A stretch of DNA of 40,807 nucleotides from contig DCLA01000032.1 of NCBI GenBank assembly GCA_002320815.1, forward strand, positions 1 through 40,807. Reading direction: 5' to 3'. Numbering within the stretch: position 1 is the first letter of the stretch; every line of letters begins with the position of its first letter. The stretch comes from Myxococcales bacterium UBA1660. GTDB taxonomy: Bacteria; Myxococcota_A; Polyangia; Polyangiales; Houyiibacteriaceae. The translations under genes and the position numbers were made by a program. The notes beneath the pieces were generated by a model. The model searched no databases, was not told the origin of the DNA, and was given only the letters and a program-made list of their open reading frames with translations. Positions 39,585 through 40,807 of this stretch are shown here, piece after piece.

Positions 39585-40807
39585 TCAGCCTCCCCCGCAG
39601 GACTCTTCGGAGAAGGCCGGGTAGGCGATGAACTCCCGGTTCCGCGCGTCGTAGTAGAAGAAGCGCGTCTCCTGGAGCACCTGGTCGAAGTAGGCCCGGG
39701 GGAAGCGCACGTCGGGCACCCCGCGCATGTCGCCGCCGATGCCCGTCACGGTGATGTTCACACTGCAGTCCTCGGTGCACTCCGCGTTGAGCGGGAGACC
39801 GTCGTGCTCCGCGAGGGTCCGGGTCATGATGGCGCGGCGGTTGATGCCATCGGCCGACCGCTGCGTCTGGGCGTAGACCACCACGTAGCCGCCGTCCCGG
39901 GTGACGACCCGGCCGCTGCGCTCACTTCCGCGGACGATGACGCCCCGGGGCTGATAGGAGACGTGGGGGGCGCCGTACTGACCCGGAGCGGTGGTGACCT
40001 CCACCGGGTCGGTCGCCCCGAGGTAGCGGACCGCCGAGATGGTCGATTCGGAGCAGAGCTCGTCGCCGCACTCGACCCCCGAGGGGACGAGACATCGGCA
40101 GTCGGTCTCGAAGCGGAGGACGCGGAACCCGATCCGCTGCATGGGGTCTTCACCCTCGGCCGTCTCCCGCCAGACCACACCGATGGCGATCTCGTTGCCC
40201 CGCGCGAAGGTGGTCCCGGCGATGGCGATGTCGTCCATCGTGCCGAACCCTAGGCCGCCTTCCACGACGGTCGCCGGGAGCTCGGGGAACCCGGGCTCCT
40301 GGATGCACTGACGCACGACCTCCATCGGTCGTTCGGTGATCGGCGTGGTCAGGAAGTCCTCGGCCTGCAGCCGCGGGCTCTCGTCGATCATGCAGTCGCC
40401 GTCGTTGTCGCGACCGTTGCAGAACTCGAGGGTCCCGTCGCTCTCGCAGTCCATGACCGCCGAGCCCTCGTCGGTGCGGCCGTCGCAGTCGTCGTCGATC
40501 CCGGCGCCGTAGGGGAAGTCGGCGGTGGCGACGACCGAGCCCGCGTACTCGAGCCCGTTCCCGACGGCGTCCCGGCTGGGCAGGACCGCTCCCTCGCAGA
40601 GCAGCCGCCCACCGCGACAGACCTCGGTGCCGCGCACGCAGGCGCTGTCGCCGCCCACGGTGCCCTCACCGCAGACCGCGCCGCCGGTGTCCTCGTCCAC
40701 GACACCATCGCAGTCGTCGTCGTTGGCGTTGCAGACCTCCGCGCTGGGGACGCAGCTCGTGAGGCAGGGCCGCCCCGCGGGGTCCTCGTCGACGATCCCG
40801 TCGCAGT
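39585..40807 (-). CDS. MopE-like DxD-repeat secreted protein (N-terminus outside window)
   Basis: Only the C-terminal 400-odd residues are inside; the reading frame is open to the right edge. Putative metal-binding repeats of MopE type occur: CDGIVDEDPAG, CNANDDDCDGVVDED, GIDDDCDGRTDEG and CNGRDNDGDCMIDESP, each with Asp-rich loops plus paired cysteines. The rest (FGTMDDIAIAGTTFARGNEI, VVTRDGGYVVVYAQTQR, IGGDMRGVPDVRFPRAYF) is a beta-rich domain of unknown family ending in ESCGGG. MopE of Methylococcus is a surface copper-binding protein, but in myxobacteria these repeats appear in many large exported proteins, probably binding calcium. It is co-transcribed with the TPMT-like gene. Confidence 0.85.
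   Translation of the reverse strand, partial: CDGIVDEDPAGRPCLTSCVPSAEVCNANDDDCDGVVDEDTGGAVCGEGTVGGDSACVRGTEVCRGGRLLCEGAVLPSRDAVGNGLEYAGSVVATADFPYGAGIDDDCDGRTDEGSAVMDCESDGTLEFCNGRDNDGDCMIDESPRLQAEDFLTTPITERPMEVVRQCIQEPGFPELPATVVEGGLGFGTMDDIAIAGTTFARGNEIAIGVVWRETAEGEDPMQRIGFRVLRFETDCRCLVPSGVECGDELCSESTISAVRYLGATDPVEVTTAPGQYGAPHVSYQPRGVIVRGSERSGRVVTRDGGYVVVYAQTQRSADGINRRAIMTRTLAEHDGLPLNAECTEDCSVNITVTGIGGDMRGVPDVRFPRAYFDQVLQETRFFYYDARNREFIAYPAFSEESCGGG

Overview
The window is very GC-rich (about 70% by eye) and densely coded, with no gene-free stretch above 300 bases. Several traits point to a myxobacterium (Myxococcota, possibly Polyangiales/Sandaracinus-like; inference). These are a MYXO-CTERM-type tail on a beta-helix protein, Ser/Thr kinases with an HRDVSPQN-type catalytic loop, a DUF4388/TPR signalling protein, and many lipoproteins with Asp-Ala-Gly-rich linkers after the lipidated Cys. 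No tRNA, rRNA, CRISPR array, prophage or intact insertion sequence was seen. This is ordinary chromosome with a large accessory, cell-surface and signalling content.

Left part (1-9.9 kb, all minus strand). A two-gene ribosomal operon encodes cysteine-poor bL32 and bL36, with promoter, coupled start and terminator. Next come a short VWA/DUF58-like protein, a receiver-like/DUF4388/TPR membrane protein, a double gamma-glutamylcyclotransferase, a glycine-rich beta-helix lipoprotein, a small membrane protein coupled to an alpha/beta-hydrolase lipoprotein, and a ChaN-like lipoprotein.

Middle (9.9-25.1 kb). A TetR regulator is divergent from chaN across a 9-bp inverted repeat. It is followed by a stand-alone suppressor-of-fused protein, a MoaD-MoaE fusion, a small conserved protein, a Kelch lipoprotein, a METTL9/DREV-type methyltransferase, an unknown protein, a MYXO-CTERM beta-helix protein and a secreted EEP-fold lipoprotein. 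Then, on the minus strand, come a 58-residue membrane protein, a Ser/Thr kinase, a membrane metallophosphoesterase, an orphan DNA methyltransferase, a TrmN6-like methyltransferase with no ordinary start codon, a lipoprotein and a cystathionine gamma-synthase/lyase family enzyme.

Right part (25.2-40.8 kb). A transmembrane Ser/Thr kinase, a solo peptidoglycan-binding domain, and an active kinase overlapped by a pseudokinase form a signalling cluster. After an SDR enzyme and a repeat lipoprotein lies a 142-bp element with 28-bp inverted ends (REP/MITE-like). Then follow an MGMT repair protein, a Cys-rich lipoprotein, a GT21 ceramide-glucosyltransferase-like enzyme, a PpiD/SurA-like foldase with a C-terminal InlB-type repeat, a CPBP protease, an HTTM-like protein, a TPMT-like methyltransferase and the C-terminal part of a MopE-like DxD-repeat protein that runs off the right edge.

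Strongest leads: the kinase/pseudokinase ATGA-overlap pair; the METTL9-like enzyme; the cysteine-less bL32/bL36 operon; the foldase-InlB fusion; the inverted-repeat element at 31390-31531; and several promoters whose -10 hexamer lies only 7-11 nt before the start codon, suggesting leaderless mRNAs.
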